Source of the DNA: Rachicladosporium sp. CCFEE 5018 | Lineage: Eukaryota > Ascomycota > Dothideomycetes > Cladosporiales > Cladosporiaceae | Assembly (NCBI GenBank): GCA_002077045.2 | Contig: KZ111165.1 | Coordinates: 195,364 to 259,363, forward strand | Direction of reading: 5' to 3' | DNA: 64,000 nucleotides | In this document: piece after piece, positions 40,388 through 52,718 of the stretch | Layout: the number at the start of each line of letters is the position of its first letter | How positions within the stretch are numbered: position 1 is the stretch's first letter | The notes under the pieces: generated by a model | Seen by the model: the letters and a program-made list of their open reading frames with translations, nothing else | Databases searched by the model: none | What the model was told of the DNA's origin: nothing | Program-made: the position numbers and the translations under genes

Positions 40388-42076
40388 TCACTCATCCATA
40401 ATTCTGACACTCTTCCTCATAGTCCTCCTCGGCCTTCCTGTCTCAATTGTCTCGTCCGCAGCGCGCTCGACCGTAGCGCCAATGCTAGCACCCAGCACTG
40501 CATCCGCGCCAGCAGATTCCGCACCCTCCTTCGCAGTCGTTCCCACGACAGGCAGATCCACCACCTCCTTCTTAATCCCCTTACTCAACGCGCTCTTCTT
40601 CGGCGCCGCCTTCACCGTCTTCTTCACCTCCACAACAGGCGTCCCAGCCTTACTCGCCGCCTCGCTCTCCGGCGCACTTGCAGCACCACTACCCCTGAAC
40701 GGCAATCGCATAGCCAGATGCGCCTCCGGAGCCCGTTTGCATCGTGCCATGACCCGCTTCATCTCCTCCCGTACTTCCTCAGCGGGCTTCACCCATTTCG
40801 TGACGTCTTTCAATATCCCCTCGCGGCCGTAAGCCACTTCGACCATGAGTGTGACGGGCTGCCAGTAGTCTTTGTCGGGTTGGGAGAGGATTGCAGGGTC
40901 TGCTGAGAGTCGGCCTGGGCGAGTGAGCATGAATGACGCGAGGAGGTGTTGTTGTGAGAGGGGTTCGAGAATTGCGTGACGAGGGAAGAGGAAGCGGTCT
41001 TCTGTTGCTCCTGGCGTGGTGAATGAGAAGGCCACCTCGTTCTCCTGAGATGCCGGCACTGGTGGAGGCTCGTAGACTGGCAGACTGCGCGGCGGAGGAG
41101 TGTAGGTTGGTGCAGCTGTGGCGTAGGGTCTCAGAGCTTCATCTGAGGGACCATCGAACGAGGAGATCTTCAGTGAGTCAGTGGGAAGTTTGTTAATCAG
41201 CAACGTGAGTTCGTCTATGTGCTTTTGAAAGACTCGGAGTTGATCTTGGGTGGCTTTGCCTGTGGCGACTTCTTTCATAAGGGCTTTGAGATCGGGATCT
41301 GAGGAGGCACGCGTAGCTAGCATGCTGATGACTGGGTCGGGTGAGGACTTCTTCTGCGCGGCGGGTGGAGGTGGAGGCTGTGTGATCGGGGGGAGGGTTC
41401 GAGGGTTCGGTGGAGGCAGTGGGTTTAGTCGACTCTTCGGCTTCGGAGGCATGTACTTCTGGTAGATCGGTCCATAGTCGCGACTCGCTTTCTCTCGCAT
41501 CGCATCCGACTCGGCTTGTGTGGACGCTGCCAAGCCACCATACCAGAGCGGTGCAGGTCCCGTGCGTACTGGCTTCGGCGGGGGACGCGGTTGTTCGCGT
41601 TCCACCACATAGATCTCCACTTCGAAGATGTGCGGTTCGATGCGGAGACGGCATTTGCCTCGACTCTTCATAGCTTTGTACATCGGATCCGTGGATTTCC
41701 CCTTCGAAGGCATGGTGTAGAAGCGTTCGAAGAGACCCTCGTTCGTCCAGGCATGTCGGGACCGAGCGAGGGAAGCAGCGAGGACTCCGCTGGCTGCAAG
41801 GGACTGATACTCGCTTTCTTGGAGATCTAGACCCTGGACCTGAGGCAGCAGTGGGAGTGGTGCATGAGTGGACACTTTGCTAGGTAGTCCCGTGGTCCTG
41901 GGCGTTCCCGGTAGTGCTGGCGAGTGCAACGTCGTAGGCGTCGAGGCCTGTGGCGAGTCCAGAGCACCGTGTCCTATCTTCTGCTTCTTCATCGCTGGCA
42001 ATGAGACGACATTCTTCGGCCGTCCGACCTTTCTCTTAGTGCCCGTCGCTGGGGAGGGCTCCGGTGATGTCGCCAT
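40388..42076 (-). CDS. SWC3: Swc3-like SWR1 complex subunit, copy 2
   Basis: Same length as copy 1 (562 residues from MATSPEPSP). The upstream sequence here reads MSKMATSPEP, different from copy 1, which supports the inner Met as start. The Swc3 domain is almost unchanged (SEYQSLAASGVLAASLARSRHAW, NEGLFERFYTMPSK, IEPHIFEVEIYV). Substitutions concentrate in Pro/Ala/Ser-rich linkers and the Lys/Ala-rich tail (for example GAESAGADAVLGASIGATVE near the end). That is the pattern of a gene under purifying selection in both copies. Confidence 0.75.
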   Translation of the reverse strand: MATSPEPSPATGTKRKVGRPKNVVSLPAMKKQKIGHGALDSPQASTPTTLHSPALPGTPRTTGLPSKVSTHAPLPLLPQVQGLDLQESEYQSLAASGVLAASLARSRHAWTNEGLFERFYTMPSKGKSTDPMYKAMKSRGKCRLRIEPHIFEVEIYVVEREQPRPPPKPVRTGPAPLWYGGLAASTQAESDAMREKASRDYGPIYQKYMPPKPKSRLNPLPPPNPRTLPPITQPPPPPAAQKKSSPDPVISMLATRASSDPDLKALMKEVATGKATQDQLRVFQKHIDELTLLINKLPTDSLKISSFDGPSDEALRPYATAAPTYTPPPRSLPVYEPPPVPASQENEVAFSFTTPGATEDRFLFPRHAILEPLSQQHLLASFMLTRPGRLSADPAILSQPDKDYWQPVTLMVEVAYGREGILKDVTKWVKPAEEVREEMKRVMARCKRAPEAHLAMRLPFRGSGAASAPESEAASKAGTPVVEVKKTVKAAPKKSALSKGIKKEVVDLPVVGTTAKEGAESAGADAVLGASIGATVERAADETIETGRPRRTMRKSVRIMDE

Positions 42077-42344
42077 TTTGCTCATAGTACGTAATGCGAC
42101 TCCCCTCCAGTCATCTCACGCGCCGACTCCTTGCCAGCGATTCTCCCAGCGTCATCGCGTGAAGAGGCAGATATGTTGGAGAGATGAGACGGGAGGACAA
42201 ACATGTGACAGCGATATGGGAGGCCATGTCGCATCGGCTTTATCCCCGCGCTTCCCCGTGCACCAACATCCTCACATACCAGCGTAGTGCGGTAAATCCT
42301 AACGTCTGTCTACAGTGGGCTCCATCAACAACGATACCGCCGCG

Positions 42345-42725
42345 ATGCCCTCCTGCACCTCTCTCCCCCGAACTTTCCTCCGCCTGCCCTTTCCCGCTCG
42401 CTCCTCCCACGCCTCCACAGCCCTCCGCCTACGACACCACTCCTCCCTCTGCGCCAACACCAATACCTCCCTCACAACGGCCTTCCGGTCCCTGGCATTA
42501 CGGCCGGCCTTAGCACAGCCAACATGGCAATTGCAAACACAGATACGAGGGATGAAAGTACGGAGTTCGGTGAAGAAACTATGCGATGGGTGTAAGAGCG
42601 TGCGGCGGAAGGGTGGGAAGTACGTGTATATCATATGCTCGAAGAATGCAAAGCATAAGCAACGGTAAGCCTGGTTGAGTATAGCATGTGAGCGAATAGT
42701 GCTGACGAACTACAGGCAAGGCTGA
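42345..42725 (+). CDS. RTC6: Mitochondrial ribosomal protein bL36m, copy 2
   Basis: Exon 1 is 42345-42664, a 51-bp intron follows, and the last exon is 42716-42725, again 10 nt, here ending in TGA instead of TAG. 109 residues as in copy 1. The presequence differs at many positions (MPSCTSLPRTFLRLPFPARSS), while the mature 40 residues from IRGMKV to the end are the same. The start was taken at MPSCTS because a longer frame (42315) adds MGSINNDTAA, which is absent from copy 1. Confidence 0.93.
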
Positions 42726-43019
42726 ATTAGGATGGAGTGGACTTGATGAAACATTTGGCGCACGCGGTGGACATGAGCAAAGCAGATAGGACCTCCCCGG
42801 CTGCGATCGCAGACCATCGCATGTGGTTTCGATGGCACCAGCTCGGCGGTCAGCACTGCGCTGCACCGCGCTGCGCCGAAGCACGAGAATCGGCATTAGA
42901 CTCGCGATGAGGCGGGGAGGTGCGCTCGCAGAACAGCACTGTAGCGCGGCGGAGGCAATAGTGGCAATTGCTACCATGTATCTATATATAAGTACAACTG
43001 TCCTGGCGACTTGACGATC

Positions 43020-44683
43020 TCACAAGGTGCTACCTTTGCCATTTGCCTCACCCTCACTCTCAAGGACCTCCAACACCCCTCCAACCAAATGCAAACTCCC
43101 CGTAACCAGCACCTCCCCCCTCCCCTCACCCACTAACTCTCTCGCCCTCGTAACAGCCTCCTCAATAGTCCCCAGCACATGCACCTTAGCCTCAGCATCC
43201 ACGCCATCCCAACTCTCCGCCAGTGCCCGCTGAACTTTCAGAGAGTCGACGTCCTCTTTGTTGGCGTTGATGGAGACGAGATCGGCCTTGAATCCTGCGT
43301 GTTTGTACGTCGTATTCGTGCAAAAGATGGCGTGTTGGAAGGGATGGGAGGATTGGAGGGCGGAGGCGAGGGTATCGTGTAAGCGGCGGGCGAGGCTGGA
43401 GGCGTCGCGCGTTTGTTGGTTGAAAATTAGAATCCGAGTAGAGGGAGTAGTAGAGGATGATGTCGAGGCGATGACGGAGGCAAACCAGCGGGCTGCGAGC
43501 TCGATGCTTTCGAGAGTGTGACCGCCGTCGATGTACCACGTTAGACTGGGGTGGCGGGTATCCACGCGCGTCTCGCAGCGGCCACCGAGGTGGACTTGCT
43601 CTAGGCCTGCGATGAACTCCGGAGGGAGATTCGTGTCCTTGTTGTTGGCGTCGGGCAGGTTTGAGTAGCCTAGTCTCCCGAGGTGACTCGCACAGACTGC
43701 TACAGCCACACTTGCATTCACTCGCTGAAAGTCGCCATGCAGTCCCAACTTCACGCTCTCCAGCGCAGCATACGTCGGCACCTGCACCAACCTCACTCCC
43801 TTCTCCGTCGCCCGCTGCTCAAGCACCTTCGTCGCGACCTCAGCCTGCGGCGCCGTAAAAGCCGGCACGCCTTCCTTGAAAATCCCAGCCTTATGCCACG
43901 CGATACTCTCCAAAGTATCGCCCAGCATAGCGGTGTGATCGATCCCCAGGCTTGTCACGGCTGTCACAGAAGGGTGTACCAAGATGTTAGTACTATCATA
44001 CTCACCTCCAATACCGCATTCGAGCACAGCAGTGCCCACGCGCTCGGACATGTAAGCATGCAGAGCCATAAGCGTGAGAAAGCGGAAGTACACCGGTTTC
44101 GTCTCCGTTGAGGTTGGATTCGGGTGCCCTGCTGTTTCAGCGGAGGTTTCCAAGCGATCCCAGATGGCGAAGAAGTATTTTGCGAAAACGTCTTCAGAGA
44201 TGGGGGCATTGTTGATCTGGATCCTTTCGCGGACGAAGCGGAGATGTGGGGAGGTGTACAGCCCCACGGACGTTGGGATGCGTTCGGCGTGGATACTGGA
44301 CTTCTGCGGAAGATACTGGGCGAGGATTGATGAGATGAAGGAGGATGTGCTGCCTTTGCCCTTTGTACCGGCGATGTGGATGGGGTTTAGCTGATCAAAA
44401 TCGGATGGCTGTTGTGAGATAAGTAGAAGGTCCAGACACGATGGATCAGATCAACGCACACCTCATATCCTATCCGACGGACCCATTCAATCATCTCAGG
44501 GATCGCGTTCGTATTCATGCCTTTGCCTGACTTTCGAATGGCGTCGACGATGGAGAAGTTGCTTTGCAGCGTGTTGAGGGCCACGACGGCGGCATTGTAA
44601 TCGCGTGCCATTGTGCTGTATTGCGATCTGATCTTGAGAAGGCGAGGCACACGTCGACATGTTCCCAGTGCTAGCATTGACAC
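43020..44683 (-). CDS. MET7: Folylpolyglutamate synthase, copy 2
   Basis: Exon 1 is 44462-44683, exon 2 is 43020-44408, with a 53-bp intron at the same place as copy 1. 536 residues, one fewer than copy 1 because of small in-frame length changes near the C-terminus (ASVIASTSSSTTPSTRI region and the last residues). P-loop, CGIGGEYDSTN, DHTAMLGDTLES and DGGHTLES motifs are intact. The Arg-rich presequence and the internal Met (MARDYNAAVV) are both preserved, which supports use of two starts. Confidence 0.93.
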
Positions 44684-44976
44684 ATCTGTTCTTGCTCGGC
44701 GATGTGATGATGCTACCTTAACTACCTTAGTACATGGCTGGGTGAGGTCGACAAATGGGGTGCTAGCGCGCGGGAGGGGCCGTTGGCAAGCATATGTGAA
44801 CGACAGTATTTGTTGAAGATCGGACAGGTCTGAGGAATGGTATAGTGATGTAGGTGCTCATTCCCCGAAGAGAAAGTGCTATCTACGTTGCTTGCGACGC
44901 AGAAGATAGTGCTGTCCTGTATACCACGCTAGAGGCATTCTGGCACATGGACATAGTAGTGTGAGCATCTACCCAG

Positions 44977-46701
44977 CTATCTGCTAAGGGCCTTCTCCTT
45001 GATCAGCCAGGCACTGAGCGCTGCTCCCGCTACCAATCCAATCTGGACCACGAACGCAGCATCTATGCTTGCCGAGTAGCCCTCGCGTACTACATCTTGT
45101 ATCTCCGGCTTCAGCTGCCTCAGATACTCCAGGCTTTGCCTCACTCGATCCGCGATCTCGACAGCCTTACGCTCAGAGATGTGGTGCTTTGGCAGCTCAG
45201 CCGCAAGGTATTTCCGTAGCTCCTGGTTGGCCACTGTCGCACTGATAGCGACTCCGAACACGCTCCCGAGAGATCTGAACAAATAGCTGCAGGCAGTTGC
45301 GACAGCTTGGTCCTCTTTAGAGGCGTTTGCAATGAGTCCGATGAGAGTTGACGTAACACCAATCCCGTTGCTGAAGCCACACATGCATAGCCCGATGATG
45401 ATGAAGAGTACCACATTTGCGTGCAAGCCGGCTGGAGCCACCAGAGTGATGACAATCATGCCGAGCACGAGAGTATTATAAGCGATGATCGTGAGCCAGT
45501 AATACCGACCGGTTCGCTGCATGTAGAAGCCAGCGAAGAGGCTGCCGCTCACACCCACAATTATCGAAGGGATCAGACGCAGGCCGGCTTGCGTTGCAGA
45601 CATATCGTAGACCACCTGAAAGTAAAGTGGAATGTAGAAGATGGCCGCCAGCCAGCCAGCGAAGGCGAAGAAGTTGCACAGGTAGCAAGCGAATAACGTG
45701 CGATTGAAGATGATGTGGCCTGGTGCAAACGGCTCCTTCGCCACGTACATCTCGACCAAGACGAAGACAGTGAACAGCGGGATGGAGATTGCGAGCGACA
45801 CCAGCGTAATTGTGGCCCCCCAGCTGACGTTACTGCCACGGTCGAGCGCCAGCAGCAGCGTGAATACAGCGCCGATCAGTATCAAAGCTCCAAGGAAGTC
45901 GATCCTCTTGAGCTTCTCACGCCAATGAGAATCTCCCGTCTTCGGCAGATGCAGTGCGAACGATACAGCGATAAAGGCAGCCAGACACATTGGTGCTTGG
46001 ATCAGAAATGCCCATCTCCAGCCGACAGAGTCGGCGAGAAATCCTCCAAGAGGTGCCCCCGCAGATGCTCCCAGGGCATAGATGATGTTGACATAGCCTT
46101 GCCAGGTACCCCTCTCCCTCAACGGTACCACGTCAGACAGGAGAATCGATACGACGGTCGTCATACCACCACCGCCGATGCCAGCGAAGGCACGAGCGCC
46201 GATAAGCTGGTCAATGTCTTGAGCCAGGCTACATAGCAGGCAGCCGATGCCGAAGAGAAAGTAGCCCGATAGAATGCACGCCTTCCGGCCGAAGATATCG
46301 GAGAGCTTACCATACAATGGCTGGAAGCTGGTCAAGGTAAGGAAGTAGGCCGTGGCAATCCAACTCGTGAGGTTCAACGCGTGGAGCTCGCTTCCAATCT
46401 TGCCATATGAGCTCACGATAATGGTTTGGTCGGCAGCACTCAGGAAAACACCGATGGCCAGAGCTGGGAAGATGTACTTCATGCGTTTCCGCACTTCTGG
46501 CATTCCATCATTCTTCACCTGTAGGCTTGTCTGGCGTTCGAGGGCAGAGCCATCTGAGTCAGCATCGCCTACTGGTGCTTTGGCAGATTCAGAAGCGTCT
46601 CCAGCTCTCGCTTGCTCTCCTTTCTGGTTGACATCGCTGCGTATGTCGTCCGATGGATCGAGTAATGGTGTACGCTCCGATACGGCTTCTCGTCGTGGCA
46701 T
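44977..46701 (-). CDS. DHA2 MFS transporter (Fnx1/Vba type), copy 2
   Basis: 574 residues, no indel relative to copy 1. The ERTPLL sorting motif, GKLSDIFGRK, GAPLGG and GWRWAF are unchanged. Clusters of substitutions lie in loops: SLAQDIDQL for GLARDINEL, and FVLVEMYVAKEPF for FILIEMKFAREPF. Conservative changes inside the membrane spans fit a working transporter. Confidence 0.85.
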   Translation of the reverse strand: MPRREAVSERTPLLDPSDDIRSDVNQKGEQARAGDASESAKAPVGDADSDGSALERQTSLQVKNDGMPEVRKRMKYIFPALAIGVFLSAADQTIIVSSYGKIGSELHALNLTSWIATAYFLTLTSFQPLYGKLSDIFGRKACILSGYFLFGIGCLLCSLAQDIDQLIGARAFAGIGGGGMTTVVSILLSDVVPLRERGTWQGYVNIIYALGASAGAPLGGFLADSVGWRWAFLIQAPMCLAAFIAVSFALHLPKTGDSHWREKLKRIDFLGALILIGAVFTLLLALDRGSNVSWGATITLVSLAISIPLFTVFVLVEMYVAKEPFAPGHIIFNRTLFACYLCNFFAFAGWLAAIFYIPLYFQVVYDMSATQAGLRLIPSIIVGVSGSLFAGFYMQRTGRYYWLTIIAYNTLVLGMIVITLVAPAGLHANVVLFIIIGLCMCGFSNGIGVTSTLIGLIANASKEDQAVATACSYLFRSLGSVFGVAISATVANQELRKYLAAELPKHHISERKAVEIADRVRQSLEYLRQLKPEIQDVVREGYSASIDAAFVVQIGLVAGAALSAWLIKEKALSR

Positions 46702-46766
46702 GATTCGACTTCATGGTGTTGACTACCTTGATCCCATCGCAGGAATCTCTGACATACTGCAGAGCA

Positions 46767-46773
46767 TGACTCA
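46767..46773. promoter_or_regulatory. TGACTCA element, copy 2
   Basis: 66 bp upstream of the DHA2 transporter start, conserved with 17856-17862 although nearby bases have been deleted. Confidence 0.45.
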
Positions 46774-46790
46774 CCACGTCACCTAGCAGA

Positions 46791-46850
46791 CGCGTCTCCA
46801 CACAAAGCGATATCGCGTGCGTCTGGTGTGGAGAATGCTGTGGAGGAGTC
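46791..46850. promoter_or_regulatory. 60-bp nested-dyad block, copy 2
   Basis: Arms at 46796-46803 and 46826-46833, central palindrome GCGATATCGC at 46807-46816, further GTGGAG at 46840-46845. All 60 bases match 17881-17940. The base before the block makes the left end AGACGCGTCT, a further 10-bp palindrome in this copy only. Confidence 0.5.
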
Positions 46851-47396
46851 GAGCTGCCTATTGCAGCGCAAGCCGGAGTAATGTCGGCCTTCATTATGTA
46901 AGCACTTTGATTCTATCGTCGACGACCCTTTGACAATACCTCGGTGTTCTCGTCTTCGGTCAATGCTACTCCAGCTCCACGTGCCACAGCGACGAGCCGA
47001 TCGGACACCCATGTCAGTATCAACGCCATCACTGCCGTCGGTCTCTGATCCGATGTGGGGTGCTGATCATGGGGAAAGACTCAGCCGGCGCGGTTGTATG
47101 CGTCAAGACTGGTTGTATGCTTTCGGTTCTCCAGTTCCCCACAATACTAAGTGCGGTCTTTGTAGACGCGACTTGATCATGGCCGAGCACGAGAACCGAG
47201 AACGAGAACGCGTTTGGGTATCATTGATGCGTCGGACGAGTGCTTGTCGAGCAATTAGGGGAAAAGCCATGCCGTGGGAATAGTAGGTCTTGTCTTGAGC
47301 TCAAGTTCATCCGCTCTCACTCTGTCGATCAAGACTTCTCATTCCCAATTTCCCATCTGCACACTCTCCAACTTGCATTCAGTTTGTGCCTCCAAT

Positions 47397-49171
47397 ATGA
47401 TCACCACGAATAGCACCTCGCAGACGAACGGTCAAAACGGGCACTACGAGATTCAGAGCCTGGATGCCTTGATCATCGGTGCTGGGTTCGGAGGGATCTA
47501 CCAGTTGAAGAAGTTTCGTGACATGGGATTGAGTGCACTGGCCGTTGACACTGCCGGTGATGTTGGTGGCACATGGTTCTGGAATACATACCCAGGTAAG
47601 AACCACCCATCGGCCATGAGCAGTTACATCAGCTTACACGTCGACCAGGTGCGATGAGTGACACAGAGGCCTACTTATACCGGTATTCGTGGGACCCAGA
47701 GGATCTGATAACGTACCCATGGGATAAGCACTACGTGTACCAACCGGAAGTGCTCAAGTACCTGAAGCACGTCGTGGAACGCCATGACCTCCGCAAAGAC
47801 ATTCGATTCAATACAACACTCACCGATGCATACTGGGATGAGGAGGACCGGATATGGGACGTAAAGTGTTCGACAGGCATAGAGTATCGAGCAAGATACC
47901 TCGTGACCGCTCTAGGTTTGCTTTCGAAACAGCACTTCCCGGATATCAAAGGAATCGACAGTTTTCAAGGTGAGAAGTATCACACTGGAGCGTGGCCGGG
48001 TGACATCTCCATGGCAGGAAAGCGTGTGGGAGTGATTGGGAATGGCAGCACTGGAGTGAGCATTATCCATTCCACCTACTCCAGCGAGCATGTGTATTGA
48101 CGGTGTTTCTAGGTACAAATCATCACAGCCATCGCCGACAAAGTCGATACGCTGATCAGCTTCCAACGAAACCCACAGTACAGCGTACCGAGCGGACAAC
48201 GAGACGTTGACCCAGAGTACCGCAAGAAAATCAACGACAACTACGAGGAGATATGGAGGCAGGTCAAGGACGAAAGTGCGACAGCATTCGGCTTCAAGGA
48301 GAACGCAGATCGTCCTACTATGAGCGTCGATCCTGAAGAGCGAAATGAGATCTTTGAAGCCGCATGGAAGAAGGGTGGCGGCTTCAGGTTCATGTTCGAG
48401 ACGTTCAACGACATTTCGACCAGCGAAGCCGCAAACGACCAAGCTGCCGAGTTTATCAAGGCGAAGATCCGCGCCAAGGTCAAAGATCCGGAGAAAGCTC
48501 GCAAGCTTATGCCCACACAGATGTACGCCCGCAGACCGCTGTGCGATGCAGGGTACTACGAGCAATTCAATCGATCCAATGTCGAGGTGGTGAGTCTGCA
48601 TGACACCCCTATCGACGAGATCACGCCTGCTGGTATCCGTACCTCTGATGGCACTGAGCACGAGCTGGACATGATAATCTTTGCGACTGGATTCGACGCT
48701 GTAGATGGCAACTACACACGCATCGCCATCAAGGGTCGCAACGGAGTTACACTGAAGGACCACTGGGCACCGACAGGGCCGACATCCTACCTAGGTGTGA
48801 CCGTACCCAGCTTCCCAAACATTTTCATGATTCTGGGCCCCAACGGCCCGTTCAGCAACATACCTCCTGCAATCGAGACACATGTCGAGTTCATCTCGGA
48901 CATTGTACAAGCAGCCGAGCAAAAGGGTGCTGCCGGGGCCGAGAAGACACCAGTGATCGAAGCGAAGCCACAAGCTGAGGAGTATTGGACACATGAGTGC
49001 GATGTGGTCAGCAGGCAGAGTCTCTTCAGGCGCACTGACTCCTGGATTTTCGGAGCCAATGTCCCAGGAAAGAAGAAGACCATCATGTTCTACTTTGGAG
49101 GACTTGCGGACTATCGAGCGAAGTTGCGGTCCGTGGCGAAGAACAGCTGGGAGGGCTTCAACATCGAATGA
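47397..49171 (+). CDS. Baeyer-Villiger-type flavin monooxygenase, copy 2
   Basis: Exons 47397-47595, 47649-48055 and 48113-49171, with introns of 53 and 57 bp as in copy 1. 554 residues. FAD motif, complete F-x-G-x3-H-x3-W-P fingerprint and second Rossmann motif are the same. Most nucleotide changes are silent. Amino-acid changes are scattered and mild (for example SMAGKRV for SMTGKRV, QKGAAGAEKTP for RKGADGAGKTP). The intron sequences differ far more than the exons. Confidence 0.9.
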
Positions 49172-49764
49172 GCTTGTGTCCGTTAGTTGTGTAGCGATGT
49201 ATATATCCAATTGCACGTAAGTCACAGAGTCTCGACGGTTCGCACGGTGATGGGTCCTGGATTGCTCTTGTGATACTCTCTCGTTCATCGCCTGAAGTTC
49301 TCGACCACGGGAACGTTTGATTATCCGATTACGTTTACTTCTCCAAAGATCTTGATCGCCGGACATGCCCATGCACAGTCAGATGCGACTGTCACGCGGT
49401 GCGCCACTGCATACTGGAGAGATCAGACTCGAGACCTGCTAGCAGTGGGAAGCTGCCACTCTCACTCTGGCATTGCACCGCAACTGCGCTGTTACGAGTG
49501 CATTGGTATAAGCACAGCCGACCGAAAGCTCCAGGGGAACGAGAACCTTGTGCATCTGCAGAGCGAGGCACACGAAGAGCAGCATGCGGCCAGTTGGTAT
49601 AGTAAGTGCAGAGATGTGGAGACGGACGACACAGAGCGTACAGAGCAGATAGAAGACGTAGCCCTTAGCATACATGGGTCTTTCTAAATCAAGGTAAGTC
49701 TTGCTCAGGCAGCAACCTCAAGTGCGGCCACGTGTAGGCAACGTCGTTTCAGCCATACTCGCGA
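49172..49764. other. Convergent 3' region (copy 2)
   Basis: 593 bp between the monooxygenase and sugar-transporter stops. Strongly diverged from 20276-20871. No gene. Confidence 0.55.
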
Positions 49765-51895
49765 TCAAGCCATCTTCTCAATGTGATCGATAGCAAGCTT
49801 CTCCGAACCCTCCGCACTCTTATCAGACCTGGCATTGATATCCAGCCTCTCTTGCTCCAAGTCAAGCTTCGCCTGCTCGGCAGCTTGTGGGTACGACAGC
49901 GTGCTACCGGGTGCATGCTTGAGGACGAAGACGCGGTCGATCTCGTCAAGTGACAGACCTGCCGTCTCAACGTAGAAGTACCAGATGAATGGCAGGAATG
50001 CGGCGTTGAGCACACCGAAGATGATGTAGAAGTGGGCTATAGAGTGAGAGTCCGAGGTCAGCTCGCGCCCATGTATCACACCGAGGGCATGAATGTGACT
50101 TACCCCCCAGATTCTGGATACCAATCGGCGTGATGGACACGATCAGGTAGACACCGACCCAGTTAGTGACCTAGCACAAGTGGTCAGAGTACATTCATAT
50201 TGCCGAAGACGAACGGAGCCCACCATAGCGATCGATTGACCGAGATTGCGAGATCGGTTGCCGTTGATCTCAGCTGGATACAAGAACCCAATGGTCATAA
50301 AAGACATTCCCTAGTCGAGTCAGTGATTGGCGATAGCACAGTGGCAGTTGCAGCGCTTACGAAGAAGAAGTAGAACATGAAAATCTGCCGAAATGTCAGT
50401 ACCAAGCAGCGATTGATGGATCGATCGCATATACTTACGAAGGCCACAGCCACACCATTACTAACTTTGTTACCCACAGATAATCCGATGGCAGTTACGG
50501 CGAAGCACATGCTGCAGCCAGATGCACCGAAGATCATCAGCTTCTTCCGGCCGAAGCGTTCGATCACGTATGTTGTGCATGCACCCCAGAACCTGTGATA
50601 GCATGTCAGCGTTGTCAAAGATGCTTCAGCCGACTCCGAATACTCACATCCATTGCATAGAGTCAACAGCAGACAGGATCAATGACATGCGAGGCGAGAA
50701 TCCGAAGGATCGCTCCAGGACCACGGGCACTGCAGCGGCATTAGCATCTCTCAAAGCCTCGGTGATTTGCATGCGTCTCACGGTAGTATGCCACAACATT
50801 GACACCTCCAATCTGTTGGAAGATGTTCGCACCACAGCCGAGCAAGATGCGACGCATCGTCTGTTGTCGGCCATTGTGGAAGACCTCGCGCCAGCCGATC
50901 TCGCCATCTGCTTTCTCTTCGGCGATGGTTTCGATAATAATCTCGAGTGTCTCTTTCACGTCGGGATGATCGACTGGCTTTGCGTGGAGTCTAGCAAGGA
51001 CCGCTCGTGCTTCTTCGTGTCGGTCCTTGAGACAAAGCCAGCGAGGCGATTCGACGAGAAAGGGCACAAAGGCTACGGTTCCGATGGCAAGCAGTGCCTG
51101 GAAGCCGAGAGGAAACCTCCAGCTGATCTCGTTGTCTGTAACGTATGTGAAGCCGAAGTTCCTGTCATGTGTCAGTCGTGTTCGCGATTGTCGACAAGTC
51201 CTCAAACTTACATCCAATTGGTAAGCACGAAGCCGAAGACAAGGCAGGTGAGTTGGACGGCTACGAGTCTGCCACGAAGGGATGGCTTGAGGCAGGTTTC
51301 GCTTTGCCTGAGATGTGTGCATCAGTATTGAACGGCGTCCCAGTCGACAAATTTCTATGCTCACCAGATCGGAATCGTAGTGGTATTGAAACCGATCCCC
51401 AGACCAGAGATGATTCGTCCAATGATCATGTGGGGTACTGTGAAAGCCTAGTCAAGCAGAGATTCTCAGTATGGTGATTCATCACCGTCAGAACCTAGAG
51501 TCCTGCCATATGCAATTGGGGTCTGTCCATACCGTTGCCTGCAGTATTCCACCGATAGTAAGGCACACACAACCGAGCATGACAGACTTCACTCTGCCGA
51601 GCGGGTCGCCGGTGAAGATTGCGATGATAGATCCGAGGATACATCCTAGGGTATAAGTCGAGACTATCTGGCCTTGAAGCGTGACGCCTGGGTTGTCGAA
51701 TCGAGCAAGGAAGGATGGATTAGAGAGCAAGCCGCCGAAGACACCTTGATCATAACCTGGAATTGTCAGTACCGTCCATTGACATCGACATGTGTGTGAC
51801 CACTCACCGAACAGCATGAACCCAATGCCGCAAGACAAGGTGATGTTGATCAGGAGAGCACGGCCTTCCGGCCTGAAGAAGTCGAGAATCGCCAT
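49765..51895 (-). CDS. MFS sugar transporter with eleven exons, copy 2
   Basis: Exons: 51808-51895, 51533-51756, 51365-51447, 51212-51307, 50782-51161, 50648-50729, 50439-50592, 50361-50384, 50224-50310, 50104-50170, 49765-50036. Each exon has exactly the length found in copy 1 and all junctions are in frame, giving 518 residues, although several introns differ in length and sequence. The stop is TGA here and TAA in copy 1. Signature motifs (VESPRWL, QQIGGVNVVAYY, ERFGRKK) are unchanged. The C-terminal change VIDHVEKMA to AIDHIEKMA is mild. Confidence 0.9.
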
Positions 51896-52718
51896 TCTTG
51901 CGTTGCGAAAAGTATTCGGACAAAGTGATGTGTACAGTCGATCGTTGAGGAAACCGTCTCGTTCAAGAGGAAATTAAGAGAAGAGTGAGAGCATGGGGTC
52001 CCCCATGGGGATGTGGAGTACTGTATGGTGAACGGCCGCGAGTCCATGCCACGAGTCATACTATAATCTTCGTTATTGGAGCCCAGATCCTCTGCCGTTT
52101 CTATGGAAAGGCAGACGCCTTCGACGCGGATGCGGAGATCCTTGTTCATGGTCGTTACATCGTTAGCCGGCAGATAGGGACATCATTAGTCCAGATGAGC
52201 AGGGCGCAAAACGTGCTTCTGACCAGGATCGATGCGGCTGTATGCACGAGTTGATCGGTTACGGAGAAGTGCCCGTGTGGAGTAGCGTGGTGCCAAGGTG
52301 TGAGACAGCATGTCGCCGGCACTCTGCCGACATGACCGAGCGAACGAATCAATGGATCTAGGCGATGCCAATATAGCGTACGCTTCAGCGGGCTTCGATG
52401 CAGCCTTACCTCCGCTTCTCCAAGATTTTGCCCTGTGTGAAGTGCTTCGACCAAGTCAGCCACAGCGCAGACCAGTACGCTATTGCAGCGGTGGAATACG
52501 TGGTTCTAGATCGTCTGGCACTGCCTCGCACTCCGACCGCACCCGCCTTGCATACAATGGACCGCCCAGTGGGTACGCCCATGCTGGCGTTGGACAGTCT
52601 CATACGTTCGGATTGGCAGGTCTAGACCTCAGCGCAGCTCCACGAGAAGCGCCAATCCGCTGTGCCTCCGCTGTAGACATGAGAGCGTCAAGCCAAATCT
52701 TCTCGGGAAAGTATTGTC
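51896..52718. other. Upstream region of the sugar transporter (copy 2)
   Basis: 823 bp, the same length as in copy 1. No gene supported. Confidence 0.5.

Larger units (their letters stand above)
46702..47396. promoter_or_regulatory. Divergent promoter of DHA2 transporter and monooxygenase (copy 2)
   Basis: 695 bp, about 20 bp shorter than in copy 1 through several small indels. It retains TGACTCA (46767-46773) and the 60-bp symmetric block (46791-46850). Confidence 0.6.
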